Position numbers and translations under genes: made by a program. A stretch of DNA of 64,000 nucleotides, taken from Eutypella sp. D-1 (Eukaryota > Ascomycota > Sordariomycetes > Xylariales > Diatrypaceae). The notes under the pieces were generated by a model. That model was not told where the DNA came from, did not search any database, and saw only the letters and a list, made by a program, of their open reading frames with translations. Of this stretch, positions 24,992 through 37,900 are shown one piece after another (the first letter of the stretch is position 1; every line of letters begins with the position of its first letter). The DNA is taken from the NCBI GenBank assembly GCA_023313575.1, contig JAJTTP010000006.1, positions 930,001 through 994,000 of the forward strand, read 5' to 3'.

Positions 24992-27900
24992 ATGAGCCAC
25001 AATCTTGGTCTAGATTGGGATGCCGACAAAACACGTCCAGCATCCCCGTCATCACGAGGCTTCGTGGGGAACACGCCAAATCATCAACATCACGACAAAA
25101 ACGACAACCCTGATCATACGCATACATCAGGCCCAAATCAAGATGACACAATGAAACATGATAGGAGTTCCAACGGCGTTGAAGCCAAAGATCGTAGGGG
25201 CTTTGATCCAGCCTCTCGAACCAACGCTTCTTCCTCTAACCCCCATAATAGACTGCGCTCACCATCACCTTACTCCAGACGTGCAAGGACGTATAAGGAC
25301 GAGGATCATCAACGCAGCATTAAGCCTGCCATGGGGCGAGGCGACTCAACTAACCATCGGGGAGGTGGCGGTAATGGCCATGTGGACGGTACGCGCGCCT
25401 CCGAGCTCCCGCCTTTTCGTGGCGAGAAAATCGACGACATGGATAGAGGCCGTCCCATACCTACCTCGCCTAGACATGGTCCCGCGTCGGGGAAAAGGCG
25501 GAGAAGCAGAAGTCCTCCCCCATTCCCGCCATCTCGGCCCAAAAAGTCCAAACGTGATCGTGGTCAACGCAATCGACCAGACAGAGGTCCATCCAAGAAA
25601 TTCGGTCATCCACGATACGAACGTCCGACATCGCCCTTCAGCGCACGGTCGCACTCACCCAACTACGAATCTCGCGACAGATATGCTGATCAAAACGAAT
25701 CATCTCTTCCTCATCGTAGTCGACGTCGAAGTCGGTCTCCCTATGGTCACCCGGGAGAACTCGATTGGGGGCCACCACCACCATCCCATCCTCGCAACGA
25801 TGCGCCTCCGCGCGACCACAGTCAGTCACCACGACCAAATTCCCGACGATCCTCCTACTCTCGTACCCATTCCTCGCCTCGCCCGCCTACCCGACCCCAT
25901 GCTGGCTCTGCCGAAGGCGGCGTGTATTCGCGTCGCTCGCCCCCTCCCTACGATGCTCCGCCCAGACCCGATTACCCTCCACGGTCCCCTCGGGAGCGTG
26001 GGCCTCGTCGATCTCGCAAGAGAGGGAAGCGTCGCGAAGACCCAAGATTTCCCCCCTTTGCGGATTTCGCCTCGGGCGCGAACAGTGTTGAGGTGAACGT
26101 GTCTCGACGAGGAGAGCTTCGAGGTAGTTTCAGTGGGCAGGCGCCGTCGGGGAACTTTGGCAGGTCTCGACATGATGATGGTCGCTATGGGCAATCTCCT
26201 TCACATGTCAATTCCGGCTCGTCATTTCAAGGCTCCCCGGGTTCACAGTCACCTCATGGGAGCCGTAGAGATAGTCGAAATGACCAAGCCCGATATTCTC
26301 CTGATGAGTAAGCCTCCCCCCCCCCCCCCCAATATGATATCTCAGGCAATGCTAATCAAGTAACAGTCAATATGCTTCCGAACATTCGTCTGCTAAATTC
26401 CTACCCCCGACCGGGCCCCAGAACCAACGTCAAAGTCGACCGGCTCCACCCCCTCTGACCGGACCTACGCAAGAGTCGCGTGGATTTTCCAGGGCTGGGT
26501 TTCGAGGCAGCTTTAATCCGGCTCGTGAGGATGATGAAGCAGGTACTACAAACAATGGCATGCAGTGGAACTCGAGCAATGTAGAAAGTTACGGACAAGA
26601 CGATGAGGAACATCCAGAAGAGGCTGCCTTGCAGCATGCCGATTCCAACCTCACGGCGCCTGCTGAGCCAGATGATGAACAGACCGAAGACCACCAGCCA
26701 ACCGAGCCATCCAAAGAGCCTCAAGCTGCCGACACCGTAGAGGATAAACCGGCAGACGACCAGATGCTCCCGCCAAACCGTGTGTCGCTGTCTGGGTCTG
26801 CTAACCCCAAGTTCAGCTTTGCGTTTAAAGCAACCAACAAGGCACCAGTTGCAGCTCCTAAGCCAGAAATATCCCAGAAGTTCAGCGCAGCTCCTAAGAG
26901 GGAATTGCAACAACCGACGGATGATCGCGATCGTGACCTACCCCGCGACACACCGAGAGGTCCGGCTTCTTCCAGGGTTCGGGGAGAAGGCCGCGATGAC
27001 TATCATCATAGTAGACATCCACCCGAGCGGCCCGAACGACCCGAACGGTCTGAACGATCCGAACGACGTGAACGACCTGAGCGGCCTGAACGACCTGAAC
27101 GGCCCGAGCGACCCAGGACACGGATAGTGAAGAAAACGCATAGGATTCCCAAGCCAAAACCCCAACTACCGGATGATCTCAGGGAATCCGAAGCTGTATA
27201 CTTCAGGAAGCCCGGCAACGAATCGGTCATTGGTTCGGGCACCTATGGAAAGGTATTCAAGGGCTTGAATGCGTACACCAAGAAGGCCGTCGCTCTGAAG
27301 AAAATTCGGATGGAAGGCGAACGAGATGGTTTTCCTGTCACCGCCGTGCGTGAGATCAAACTTCTCCAGTCGCTCAGACACAAAAACATCGTCGAGCTCC
27401 GGGAAGTCATGGTTGAGAAAAACGATTGCTATATGGTTTTCGAATATCTCGCCCATGATCTCACTGGGTTGCTGAACCATCCAACCTTCAAATTAGAGCC
27501 CGCACATCGGAAACACCTCGCCATGCAGATGTTCGAAGGCCTAGACTACCTGCACAACCGCGGCGTTTTACACCGTGATATAAAGGCAGCAAACATCTTG
27601 GTCAGTGCCGACGGGACTCTGAAGCTAGCCGATTTTGGCCTGGCACGTTTCTATGCGAAGCGCCACCAATACGATTACACCAACCGCGTGGTCACAATTT
27701 GGTATCGATCCCCTGAGCTGCTCTACGGTGAGACGCAATACGGCGCCGCTTGCGACATGTGGAGTGCCGCCTGTGTCTTAGTGGAGATTTTCACGCGCCA
27801 CGCCATCTTTCCTGGCGATGGCGGCGAGATAAACCAGCTCGAGAAGATCTACGCTGTGCTTGGGACGCCGAGCCGGACGGAATGGCCCGGGCTAGTGGAC

Positions 27901-28443
27901 ATGCCTTGGTTCGAGTTGTTACGGCCAGGCTATCGGAAACCCAATATTTTCTCGGAGAAATATAAGGAGAAGGTACCAGCCGCCGCGTTTGAACTCCTTG
28001 CGTCTATATTCCAGTATGACCCGAGCAAGCGGCCGTCCGCTGCCGAGATCTTGGAGCATGCCTACTTCAAGACGGAGGAGCCGCCACCAAGGCAAGCCAT
28101 CGAGTATGTTCCTACTCAACCCCTACCCCCCCCTCCCCCTTCCTTTCATCCCCATCCTACTCAGACTCGCTAACAATAAGTCAGGCTCCAAGATGTTGAA
28201 GGCGATTGGCACGAATTTGAGTCCAAGGCACTCCGACGCGAGAAGGACCGCGAGGCGCGCAAGGCCAAGGAGGCAGCGAACCGCGAGAGAGACAGGAAAC
28301 GTCCGCCACCAACGACGCATGAGGCTCAGCCGGATAACAAACGGCCCCACCTAGATGGGCGCTCCCCGGACATAGCCCATCCTTCGGAATCCAATGCTGC
28401 TCCGCCGGGCGAAGAAGCCGCGGCCAAGCCGTCAGCCGGCTAG
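24992..28443 (+). CDS. CTD kinase catalytic subunit, Ctk1/Lsk1/CDK12-like
   Basis: Three exons, 24992-26307, 26367-28103 and 28185-28443, encode 1103 residues; introns of 59 and 81 bases have CTAAT/CTAAC branch motifs. The first 700 residues are disordered and rich in Arg, Ser, Pro and Asp with SR-type pairs, and include a run of RPE/SER triplets (27,020-27,115). A cyclin-dependent kinase domain spans about 718-1012: glycine loop GSGTYG at 728-733, cyclin-binding helix PVTAVRE at 762-768, HRD with catalytic D843, DFG at 861-863, and T-loop Thr877. The PITA-like helix and the NRVVT-WYR T-loop match the Ctk1/Lsk1/CDK12-13 group, which phosphorylates Ser2 of the RNA polymerase II CTD with a cyclin-K-like partner. 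The last exon adds a basic, charged tail. Bur1/CDK9 is a less likely alternative because of the long RS-rich N-terminus. Confidence 0.92.
26316..26330 (+). repeat. C15 run inside kinase intron 1
   Basis: Fifteen consecutive C residues starting eight bases after the 5' splice site of the first intron (26308-26366), upstream of the CTAAT branch motif. Confidence 0.85.
27020..27115 (+). repeat. In-frame 9-base repeat encoding Arg-Pro/Ser-Glu triplets
   Basis: About ten imperfect copies of a nine-base unit like CGACCTGAA inside the kinase gene, translated as RPE, SER and similar triplets. The array keeps the reading frame and lies just before the kinase domain. Such arrays often vary in length between strains. 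Confidence 0.85.
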
Positions 28444-31400
28444 AGCTCGACTATAGTATGGCGTGGCCGTCAAGTCGCGCTAGGGTACCAACCAGGGAGC
28501 ACCGTATTAATAATAAAATCAGCATCATGCTAGTGAAACCCAGTTCAAAAGCGAAGCACGCAGAAACACACGCTTTTATGCATGCAATACCAAGCAACTA
28601 CATCGGCCCAGAAACACCCATGCCAGTGCTCTCAGGTTCCTAATTGCGACAAAGAGTCATCGTCAATGGCTACGGGCTCTGGAGCAACAGGAAGTGGGAG
28701 GAACCGGGCCGTCATGCACAGAGATCCAATTCCTTAATAGAGAGAGAGAGATGAAGACAGAAAGAAAGCGTACATGGATTTATCGTGTGTATATGGATGG
28801 AGCTTTCGCGAACGAGTAGTTTCCATCGAAATACCGTGGGCGGAATCGGGTTGTGGGAGGAGGGAAGCGAGCGGCCTGCCTGGGGACGGGCCCCGGGTTC
28901 GTGCTTGTAAAATAGCAACGAAGCGAATTCTATTTTTTTTCCTTTCCATTTTGAGTTGTATGAGGGAAGAAGGAATGGGTTGCACGATATCAAAGTACCC
29001 TTGTTTGTACATTATTAACAGCGCTTCTAAACTAATGAGGCACTTTTCACTGTTATGCCTTCTCCCCAACCCTCCAACATTCTGCCCGCATCCCTTTGAG
29101 AACCCTGCCATCCCGTTCGGGGCGACGGTTGATTTGCCTAAGTGCCTGACCGATCCGCCGTGCTATATGCTACATGTCTACACGGAGGTCGGAGAGATCA
29201 AATCAGCCTGCAGACCTCCTGGGGCCATGCATGATAGATGGGATAGACATAATCAGCCACAAACATGTTCGATTATCACGCCTCCGGGAGGAGGAGAGTC
29301 AAAGACAGCTGCGGTCCCATCTACGAGGGGCCGAGTGCTATAGCGTGGTCGCATTCGCAAGCGGAATGAATGTACAAATTCATTTTCTGTAAAGGCGTCA
29401 TTTGCATTTAACCATGAGGGTACAGTGGAATATATTAGCTTTCACAGCTGTAAATAGTCCATATTGTTGTCACCTATGGAGGCAGGGCAACTACGAATCC
29501 AGCTCCCGTCACTGCTGGCGTCCACTCCACGACCCTAGATAGACCTCAGCTTATTGCAAAGACAACTACAACCGATATCGACCCCGTATTTGATGGGCCT
29601 GGAGTTGGCAACGGGCGTGAATATCGAATTATCTCTTCTCAAAGGCTGCCGAACCTAACCTGACCCATGGCCGTACTTGGGGTCACAAGGGACCCCTCGA
29701 ACTTGTTCTGAGCGTTCTTTTCCGTCTATTTCACCGTCCTTATTCTAACTCTACCCAAACACTAGCTAAGATGCTAGTGCCCTCAAAACGAGCTTTTCTT
29801 ATTCCTACTCTTGAAACTTCAGTATTATGTCGTAGATCGTGTTGCTTCATGTAGTCGGGCCCAAAAGCTCGCAAATCGACCAGGTTTCCTGCTTTAACGC
29901 CGTCTCCAGGTTCCCGGAAAGAATCCTTTGCTGGCACCACAAATCCCGGGCCTGTTGAAATGTCGTCTTTCGCTTCCTGTAAGCTCCCATAGGCTGTTGG
30001 TAATTATGACTGAAAGCGGTTTTCCTGTGCTAGAAAGCCCGTGGTCATGGACCTATCCAAATTCATGGAGCGGAAAAGGGTAGAATATACCACATTCTCA
30101 GCTCAGTGCTGGGCATTTGCCTAAGCGCTCGCGACAGCCCTATTATATATATTCCTAGGTGTGTGTGTAAAGCTAAGGTCACAGTGTGCTATATCAGGTG
30201 TAACCTTAGATTGTATTCTCTCGTCTGGTCATGCGAATGGCATCTTCATAGCAGCATTGTCAAGTTCAGAAAGAAGGTTACCGTTCGCGTAAATCATCAA
30301 CATGCTGATATTTGGAGATCCGAGGGACCTTTAGCGCGGATCGAGGTGCTATAACGCCAACTCTCATGTATATCGTACGGAGTCTATATTATATGTTGCT
30401 AAGTCTGAGTATTATCCCAATGAGCTCGCACGATTTATACCCGCATGAATGAAAAGCCTTGCAGTGTCACGCTCGAAAAACTGGTAAATATCGGAGAGCT
30501 GAGAGGACTGTGATATCATCTCTATCATCGACGGATATCCTGACGTTCTTCCTCAATGGTCCGCGGAGATCTTTAGGCAGCGCATCGTGGGGGTTAAAGG
30601 CAACAGGTGCGAAAAGCCGTGAGGCCGGGATATACCATCTATACTTCGAATCGCATCTGATGCGATGGAGTCGGAACGGCTCGGCTATCAATCCGCCTAA
30701 TGCCGGATTCCTGCTGTAGCAAGTAGGTAGCAAGTGACCGCGATGCAAATCATAATTCGTACCCAGATAGTTAACGAACACAAAACACCACCCCGAGTTA
30801 CCAAAATGACATGCATAATCACCTATCGACGAATTCTATGATAATCAAATGATACACATACCCAGTCGAATCTAGCAAGAGCCCAAAGTGGAGCAACGAC
30901 GGCACAGCATATACTGTCCCTACCCGTGCTGCCGTGCAAGCCACCCCCCGTTGCGTGCGTGTAACCTGAGACCCCACTTGCTCCTTTGGGATCGCCGGTG
31001 AGTCGTGATTGGTCAGATGGACCTATCGCTACCACCCACTGGAAAATACAACCACACAAGCTTTATCTACCAACTTAATATTTTCATACTCTCCAGTATA
31101 TTTACGATGACAGTCGGGCCTAGATGACTTTCTTATTTATTAGAATTGTATTATCTGCGAAAGTCGTGAAATGATATGAGGATGGCATGCTAGAAAGCGT
31201 TCAATGCATGTGCATTCGTAAGCCCTCCTCATAAACGTGGTTCACTTGAAAAGGAGACATGAGATGCGAGTAAGGCACTCTGCTGTAGAAAGAGGGTGAG
31301 ATGAAATTACAGTGTGCTCAATATGAGCTGCCTATATAGTTCTGTGGGGTCCTGTCACAGTGAACTGGGCTTGCCCAGCAGCTTGTGAAGTGAAGGCAGC

Positions 31401-32253
31401 ATTACCGCGGATGCAACGCTCCCCTGTCCACGATACGTGCAGAAGTAGTCGCGTGTCGAAGGATATCAATGATATAAAATACTGGTAGATCTGTCTGCTA
31501 TTAGGCAATGATAATAGTATGTCGTAGCGAAATCAAGAGGCGACAGAGAGGACTGAGCTTGGGGAGCTCTATTTCATCTTCGGCGTGGCTCAACCGAGCT
31601 CTACGGAGACAGTGGACGCATCCCACCTAAGTGTAAGGTAGGAGAGTCGGAAAGGTATATCGCCTGTAAAGTACATGTTCACTTGTAAACGACTCTATGC
31701 TGAGATGCTATCTCTCCTATTGGCGGGCATACAGTTCTGGCGTACCGTTAGGTGACTAGCAAGGCAAGTGGCGGTAAAACCGTGAATTGGTTGGTTCACG
31801 TACGAAGTAGTGGCGAGAGAACGCAGCGAAATCATGATGAGGGTGACGAATTTGACATCTTGAATCAACATTCGTATCTTCGCGTCTATTGGCCATCCCA
31901 TACATAAATGTGCTTGTGATGAAGCGTTCCCCTACGAGGTGCTGCAACACAGATTATGCCTCAGCCCAAGCATGCATGCTTGTATTAAAAAGTTCACATC
32001 TGCTGTGCGAAACGGGTGTGCTGCTCTAGTCATTTCTTTCTATTCTCTTCTCTCTGTATGTTTTGGAATGGCTGAAAAGAAAACCATAAGGGGATATCTC
32101 TAGGGCATGGCAAGAAAAATAACCATAACATGTATGATGGCGGGGCGCTCCGCTTTGAGAGCCCTAATATGAAAAGCAGCCTTGGAACTCCGACCCATGA
32201 TTTAAAACAAGGTTCTCATCAGCGCGTATAATAGTTATTACCGTGGTGGCAGC
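28444..32253. other. Intergenic between convergent genes
   Basis: 3.8 kb between the stop codons of the CTD kinase and malic enzyme. The open frames (up to about 190 codons near 28,774-29,343) show no domain, intron structure or compositional sign of coding. No RNA gene was recognised. Confidence 0.5.
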
Positions 32254-34379
32254 CTATTCCTTCAGGGGGTCGTAGACTCGGTCTTTGATGTACTTAGTCA
32301 GGTCGACGTCACCCCACTCCTCCCACTGAATCCACTGTGCGTCGGAGAGGGCGCTGACGCCTTCTCTCCGCGCGGCCTTCATGACTTCACGGGCGACGAT
32401 GAGGCTAGCATCCCTCACGCGCTCGATGTTAGGGTAGATCAAGCCCTTGTGGAGCTCCTCGGCGTTGAGTGATCCAGCCAGCGCGGCGGCAGAGGTATAC
32501 ACCATCTCGTCAGTGATCTTAGTCGCCTTGGCCAGGATAGCTCCCAGGCCAAGACCGGGGAAAACGTAGACATTGTTGCCTTGGTTAGGCCAGTAGGTAA
32601 CCGCATGTTCACCGGACTTGACGGCGAAGGGCGAGAAAGGTGAGCCGGAGGCAAAGATGACGCTTCCCTCTGTCCACTGCACGGCCTGTTCGAAAGTACA
32701 CTCGGCCTTGGTCAGGGGGTTGCTGAGGGGGAAGAGGATGGGCCGGCGGTTGACGCCTCCTGATTCAACCGAAGCCTTGAGGGCCCGAACGACCGACTCG
32801 GTAAAGACGCCGAAAGTGGCAGTCAGGCCAACCAACGCGGAGGGTCGGACATACTCGATGACCTCCTCAAGAGTCCGGAACTGGTGTCCGTTATTGTCCG
32901 TTCTAGCGAAGTACTTCTTATGCTCGGCTAATCTGTCGCCCCGGTCAAGAGTCACGAGACCCTTAGTGTCGACGAGCCAGAACTTGTTCTTGGCCTCTTG
33001 CTCGGCCAGGCCACGGCGGGTGTAGTACTCGACAAGCTGCTTGGCGACACCAACACCTGCAGAGCCGGCGCCCATGAAGACTAGGCGCTGCTCCTCAAGG
33101 GGTACACCAGACAGATTTACGGCGCCTATGTAGCCACCAAGGACAACGGCGCCAGTGCCCTGGACGTCATCGTTGAAGCACTTGTACTTGTTGCGGTACC
33201 GTGCAAGGTAATTGAAGGCCTTCTCAGTCTCAAAGTCCTCAAACTGCGTGAGCATGTTGGGGTAGATCTCAGCAACGGCTTCCATAAACTCGTCCATGAA
33301 CTGCTGCTGAACTTCTGGCGAAGGGCGCCGAGCTCGAAGACCGAGGTATAAGGGGTCCTTCAGGTTGTCCTCATTGTTGGTACCACAGTCTAGGACAATT
33401 GGCAGAGTCTTGGCGGGGTGGATGCCGGCGGCACCGGTATACAGAGCCAACTTTCCGACCTAGCAAGCATGTCAGTAACGAGCACCAATAGTCACGCGGC
33501 CGGGGGCTGGAGCCAAGGAAAGAACTTACGGAGATCCCCACACCGTTAACACCAAGATCACCAAGACCCAGAATGCGGGACCCATCCGTCACTACGCAGA
33601 TCTCCGGGTCGGGGTAGGGCCAGTTGCGCAGAATGGTCCTGATAGATTTTCGTTGCTTAATCGAAATGTATAGGGCCTCCGGACGGGTGTATAACGTGGA
33701 GTATTGCAGGCACACATCACCAATAGTGGGTGTGTACACTAAGGGCATGAGTTCCCGTACATTGTCGATCAGGACGCGATAAAACAGATCGAGGTTCTGA
33801 TTCTTCAGACTAGACAGATACAAGTACTTGTCGATACCGGTCTGCCTGGACTGAATCATCTTCATACACCTCGCAACCTGAGTGTTGACACTCTCCATGG
33901 CGTGTGGTATTAAACCAGTCAGGTTCTTGGAGACACGCTCATCGGGAGTGAATGAGAGGCCTTAAGGTCCAAATTAGCATCGAATCGCCAGACAGGGCTA
34001 TACCATTTATATTTGTGTGGATAGGGGGGAAGAATGAGTTACCTTTGTTCCAGAGGGGTTCCCGCAAGACCTGGTAGCCAGTAGCGGCGGCCTGGGAAAC
34101 ATATTCTGTGCTCTTGTACTGCTCGACCTCGGCATAATGGTCCTGGGCATAACCTCTGAGGCCGTCAAGAGCGGCCATTTTCATTTGTTCTTCGATTGCG
34201 TGTATATCGATGGAGGACATGGGATTAAATGCGGATTGTCTCCGACTCAGAGAAAGCGACAGGCGTTTACTGGAAACAGTAGAATGGGAAGAACGGCCAG
34301 AAAATGCAGAGGCCGCTGGGGAGGAGGAGCGTGGGGTAGATATATCTGAGCTTGGGGTACTATACGCGTTGAACGCCAT
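32254..34379 (-). CDS. NAD(P)-dependent malic enzyme (NAD type likely)
   Basis: Three exons, 34379-34043, 33960-33530 and 33459-32254, give 657 residues; introns of 82 and 70 bases join in frame. The enzyme decarboxylates malate to pyruvate with reduction of NAD(P). Visible motifs are VYTPTIGD with catalytic Tyr188, the VGK motif with catalytic Lys259, metal ligands Glu330-Asp331 and Asp354 (FEDF, FNDDVQG), and the dinucleotide fold GAGSAG at 386-391. The length fits fungal and human ME2-like enzymes plus about 90 N-terminal residues rich in Ser. The chosen start is the ATG nearest the conserved region. The same frame stays open upstream to about 34,964, and an ATG at 34931 would add 184 residues beginning with a basic segment free of acidic residues, which looks like a mitochondrial presequence. 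Cofactor preference (NAD over NADP) is inferred from overall similarity, not from a decisive residue. Confidence 0.93.
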
Positions 34380-34931
34380 CTGACGCTTTGGGTAAGGTCG
34401 GTGTAATCCCGAGAAGAATGAATTATTGGTGTTGGATGCAGGAAAAGCAGTATGAACGCCTTGTCCGATGCGGGCGATGCAGGTGTACCGATTACCAGTC
34501 AAGGTCAGGGTGGGATTCTTATTATTATGATTATTAGTGGTTGGAATGGTCCGGCCAGATGTTGTGGTGGTACCGGAAATACTACTAGAGAATGGACCGG
34601 AAGCTGACGAGCAGGGTTCGGGATGCTGATCAAGAGAGATGTGGGTGTGGCTGTGAATAGTTGGAATAGCCGGAATATTAATATTGTCGAGACATACGAG
34701 ATCACTACCAGTAGTAATCACGGGGCTTTTGCTATTGCTGCTGATGTTGCTGTCTTTGCTCGTACGAATCAACCGAACCTGTCCGACTGTACGTCTTCTT
34801 GTTGCTGTGCTTTGGGCTATTGCTTTGGTATGGACACGAACGGAGAGAGATGCAAGCGGGCGGCTTATTATTAATATCCAGTTCGGAGGCGAATAGAACA
34901 TAGGTTGCCCTTTGCTAAGACGGGGCGCCAT
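34380..34931 (-). other. In-frame 5' extension of malic enzyme, possible mitochondrial leader
   Basis: 184 codons without a stop lie directly upstream of, and in frame with, the malic enzyme start. From the ATG at 34931 the first 55 or so residues contain many Arg, Ser and Thr and no Asp or Glu, as in mitochondrial targeting sequences; later parts are Thr/Asn/Ser-rich and less protein-like. It could be a translated leader of a longer isoform or simply an open 5' UTR. Confidence 0.4.
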
Positions 34932-34964
34932 TGGGCAAAATGATGCAACCGGTAACTGCGACAA

Positions 34965-37900
34965 GGGGTTCCGGCGAGAGGTTTCGCTACGGTTTCAAGC
35001 CTATGGGCCATTAACTACCCTGCTACCATGGCCGCCAGGGGGGTAAAAGGGGGGGGGGGTTGCTTGTGGGGTGACAGGGTGGTTGATCACCTGGCCTAGA
35101 ACCCCAACCCAACTATAACCATGCCTTAACATGGAACTGTTTGAAGAAAAGAAAAAAAAGTACACACCTGGCTTGGCCGGTTTTTTGGGGGGGTTTTTTT
35201 TATGGAATATCCCGACGTCTTTCCTACTACCACGTAACTGCACGTAGTAAACTCACGCCGCCCCCTATTTACTAGTAAGACGAGATGAGATATGTTCTTT
35301 TATGTTAAACATGACAAGTTTTCGAAGTCGGCCAGCCCAACGAATATTCGGAAGAACTTAGAAGAAGTTAAACGTTGAACAAGGTCCGATCCAGCGCTAT
35401 GACTAACATGAACACGCCCTTCATGACTCTGACTCGGATCCTAACCGGGTCATCTTGTTATTCTAGTAGTACTTACCGCATACAGTAATCTCGGGGAAGA
35501 CGTTTAGGCCGTTGATTGTGGGGAGACTTGAGGTTCCAAGTGGACTAAACTACCCTGAGTTAGGTAACTTTACCAGTAGTCGATACTTGTATGTAGAAGC
35601 TAGAAAAGGGTGACTTCCGGCACTACGAAGTTTACGGACGGCTACAGGCAGAGGTCTCCATATGGATATATCAAAATTTTCAATAAGGGACAAGCTCAAT
35701 GACCAACCTCCGGTTTATTTTCTTAAATCCTTTTTTTACAATTTATTTACCTTGGTAATTCATCTGGTACGGAGTACGAAGAATGCTGTCATCTGGATCA
35801 GTTCTGGAATTTTTTGTTGGGGTCTGTGTAAGGTCACGCGTTACAAACTGCGTATAATAAGAGCTAAGAGAATTAACCTGAAAGGCGTGTGCGCTAAGGC
35901 GGTAAACCTTGTAGTCCAGTCACTATTCATATGTACCCGATGCTTTCCAGCCTCTTATACTTACCTAAGAAAGCATGTATTACGTATTTATAGCCGTCTG
36001 TTGAGTTGTTGTGTATTTCTTTTGAGCGCCTCGTTGAGATTGAGACTGCGAAGTCCGGAATGATCCTTCGTTGAATTGTGTGTATGAAGTACGAAGTAGA
36101 AATGGCGAATCAACAACTCCGGGCCCGTCTGTAACAGGGATGATACGAACGGGATCGGTGGACCTCCTTACATATCACGTATGTGGTATGTAGTTACATA
36201 CCATGTGCCGATATACCTGTTCTATGTCATGTATCGGTTGAGCTTCTCAAAGACCCCCAGATCTGGAGAACTCGGGTCCTAATACTGATGGCTTCTTGTG
36301 TATATGCAACTATTTCCTACGATGCCTCTTTCCCCTCCGGAAGATCGTGCGGGCCCCCTCCCCCCCCTGGCTTTTCGTCCGAACTGTGCGTCCGTCTACT
36401 CGGCACTAGTTCCGGCGTATCGTACCTATATGTAGAGAGCAAGTCCGATTTAACAGTTGGTCTGACCTCACTTTGGTGGGCGGGCGGCTGGGCGGCTTGT
36501 CCTGGTACCTTTTTTGAATTTGATAGTCAACGGTTTCATGATAACATCAGCAGTCATCTTGTGCCTGATGTCTTGACTTACTACGGACAATGGTGGCATA
36601 AGCAGTTGGGAGCAAGAACATCAGCATCAATGCCACTAGGGTCGGATTCAGAACTCCGTACCGCGTACACTATACGTAGTTATCAGTATTCCGTTGAATG
36701 TTTTACGTACTCCGTCCCGACAGATGCACAACCGAGGCGGGGATGAGGCGGGATCTCCGACTCTTCGGATCTCCAATTCGAATATGGAGTAATACTGTCA
36801 AGGTATCTAGGTATGTACGTAAGTTCCGGCCATATTGTAGAGTAGTAATTGGTGATGGGGACCAGCCATCCGCTACCAAAGCCACCGGCCCAGCATGAAG
36901 GCACCGGGCTACATAGGAAGAGGTCGGTCGTTATTGTGATAGTAATGGGAATCGCCGTGGCAGTTGGCCAAGAAGTTCAGGCTGAGCCAGCTGAAGGGCT
37001 AATGCCTGAGAAGGGATTCCTCCAGGGGTTGGCCACCTCTTAGTGGCACCCCGTTGCCCAATGATCCTGGCCCTAAATTAGTTGCCGGCGCACGCGACAG
37101 AGACCCACGCCGATCCATGCCCGCCCTGACCACCGAACCCCCGTCTTGCCCGTATCCTGGGTCCGGTTTCACCCGATACCCGCTCCCCTATTATCGAGAT
37201 TTTATACACGTAGTAGTCAGAGCTACCCCAGGACAAGAAAGAAGCTTCCTTTGCCGATCGAGAGCCATAGAAGTCATCATGGGTAGAAGCCCAAGAGTCC
37301 AGGCGCCTAGAGGTTCCCGGACCTCCATGGGTAAATCTGTAACTCCGCGATTACAGCCCACTGTCCAACCTTCACGGCGTTTTCTGCTTCGTGGCTTGTC
37401 AGACGCCACCACCACCTGGATGTTTGGCATTGTCCGCGACGCCTTGAAACTTGGGGGAGCCTGGCAACTTGGGTTCTGTTACAAGCTGTCATTTATGCCT
37501 TTATGCTGGCTGACTAGGTGGCTAGGGATTTTCCGATCTCAAGGGTCTGTCCCACCTATCCCAGACGGTCGCTAAGACTTTGCCCTTCCACGGGCAGGCA
37601 GTAAGTCCGGCTAGCGGCACTGAGGAAGCACAACGCTGGATCCTCGACTACTCTGGATGTCAATTAACCTTACAGAATCTCCGAGTTCCCGGGGCGTAGG
37701 GCTCATGCACACTCCATTCGATAGGAAGCCCAACAAGCCAACGGGCTACTGCCAGCAAAATGAAGGAACTTGACCTCATTGGCGGTCGTAACGAGCTCGT
37801 ACGAACTCTTCGCATTCCAGCTCGCATTTTAGCTGCATGAATGTACAACAACGGCATCCCAACTTCTCCCCCATTCTCCCACCGCATTCACAGAGATAAC

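Noticed and set aside
25158..26096. 312-codon alternative frame inside the CTD kinase N-terminal exon
   Set aside because: Overlaps the Arg/Ser-rich coding frame; low-complexity coding DNA often leaves other frames open, and the frame used by the kinase is the one that splices to the catalytic domain.
28774..29343. 189-codon open frame downstream of the CTD kinase
   Set aside because: Cys- and Pro-rich random-looking translation, and no domain or intron evidence.
36183..36746. 187-codon open frame
   Set aside because: No recognisable domain, no supporting intron model, and composition typical of noncoding DNA.
37054..37575. 173-codon open frame
   Set aside because: Overlaps other random open frames and shows no conserved pattern.
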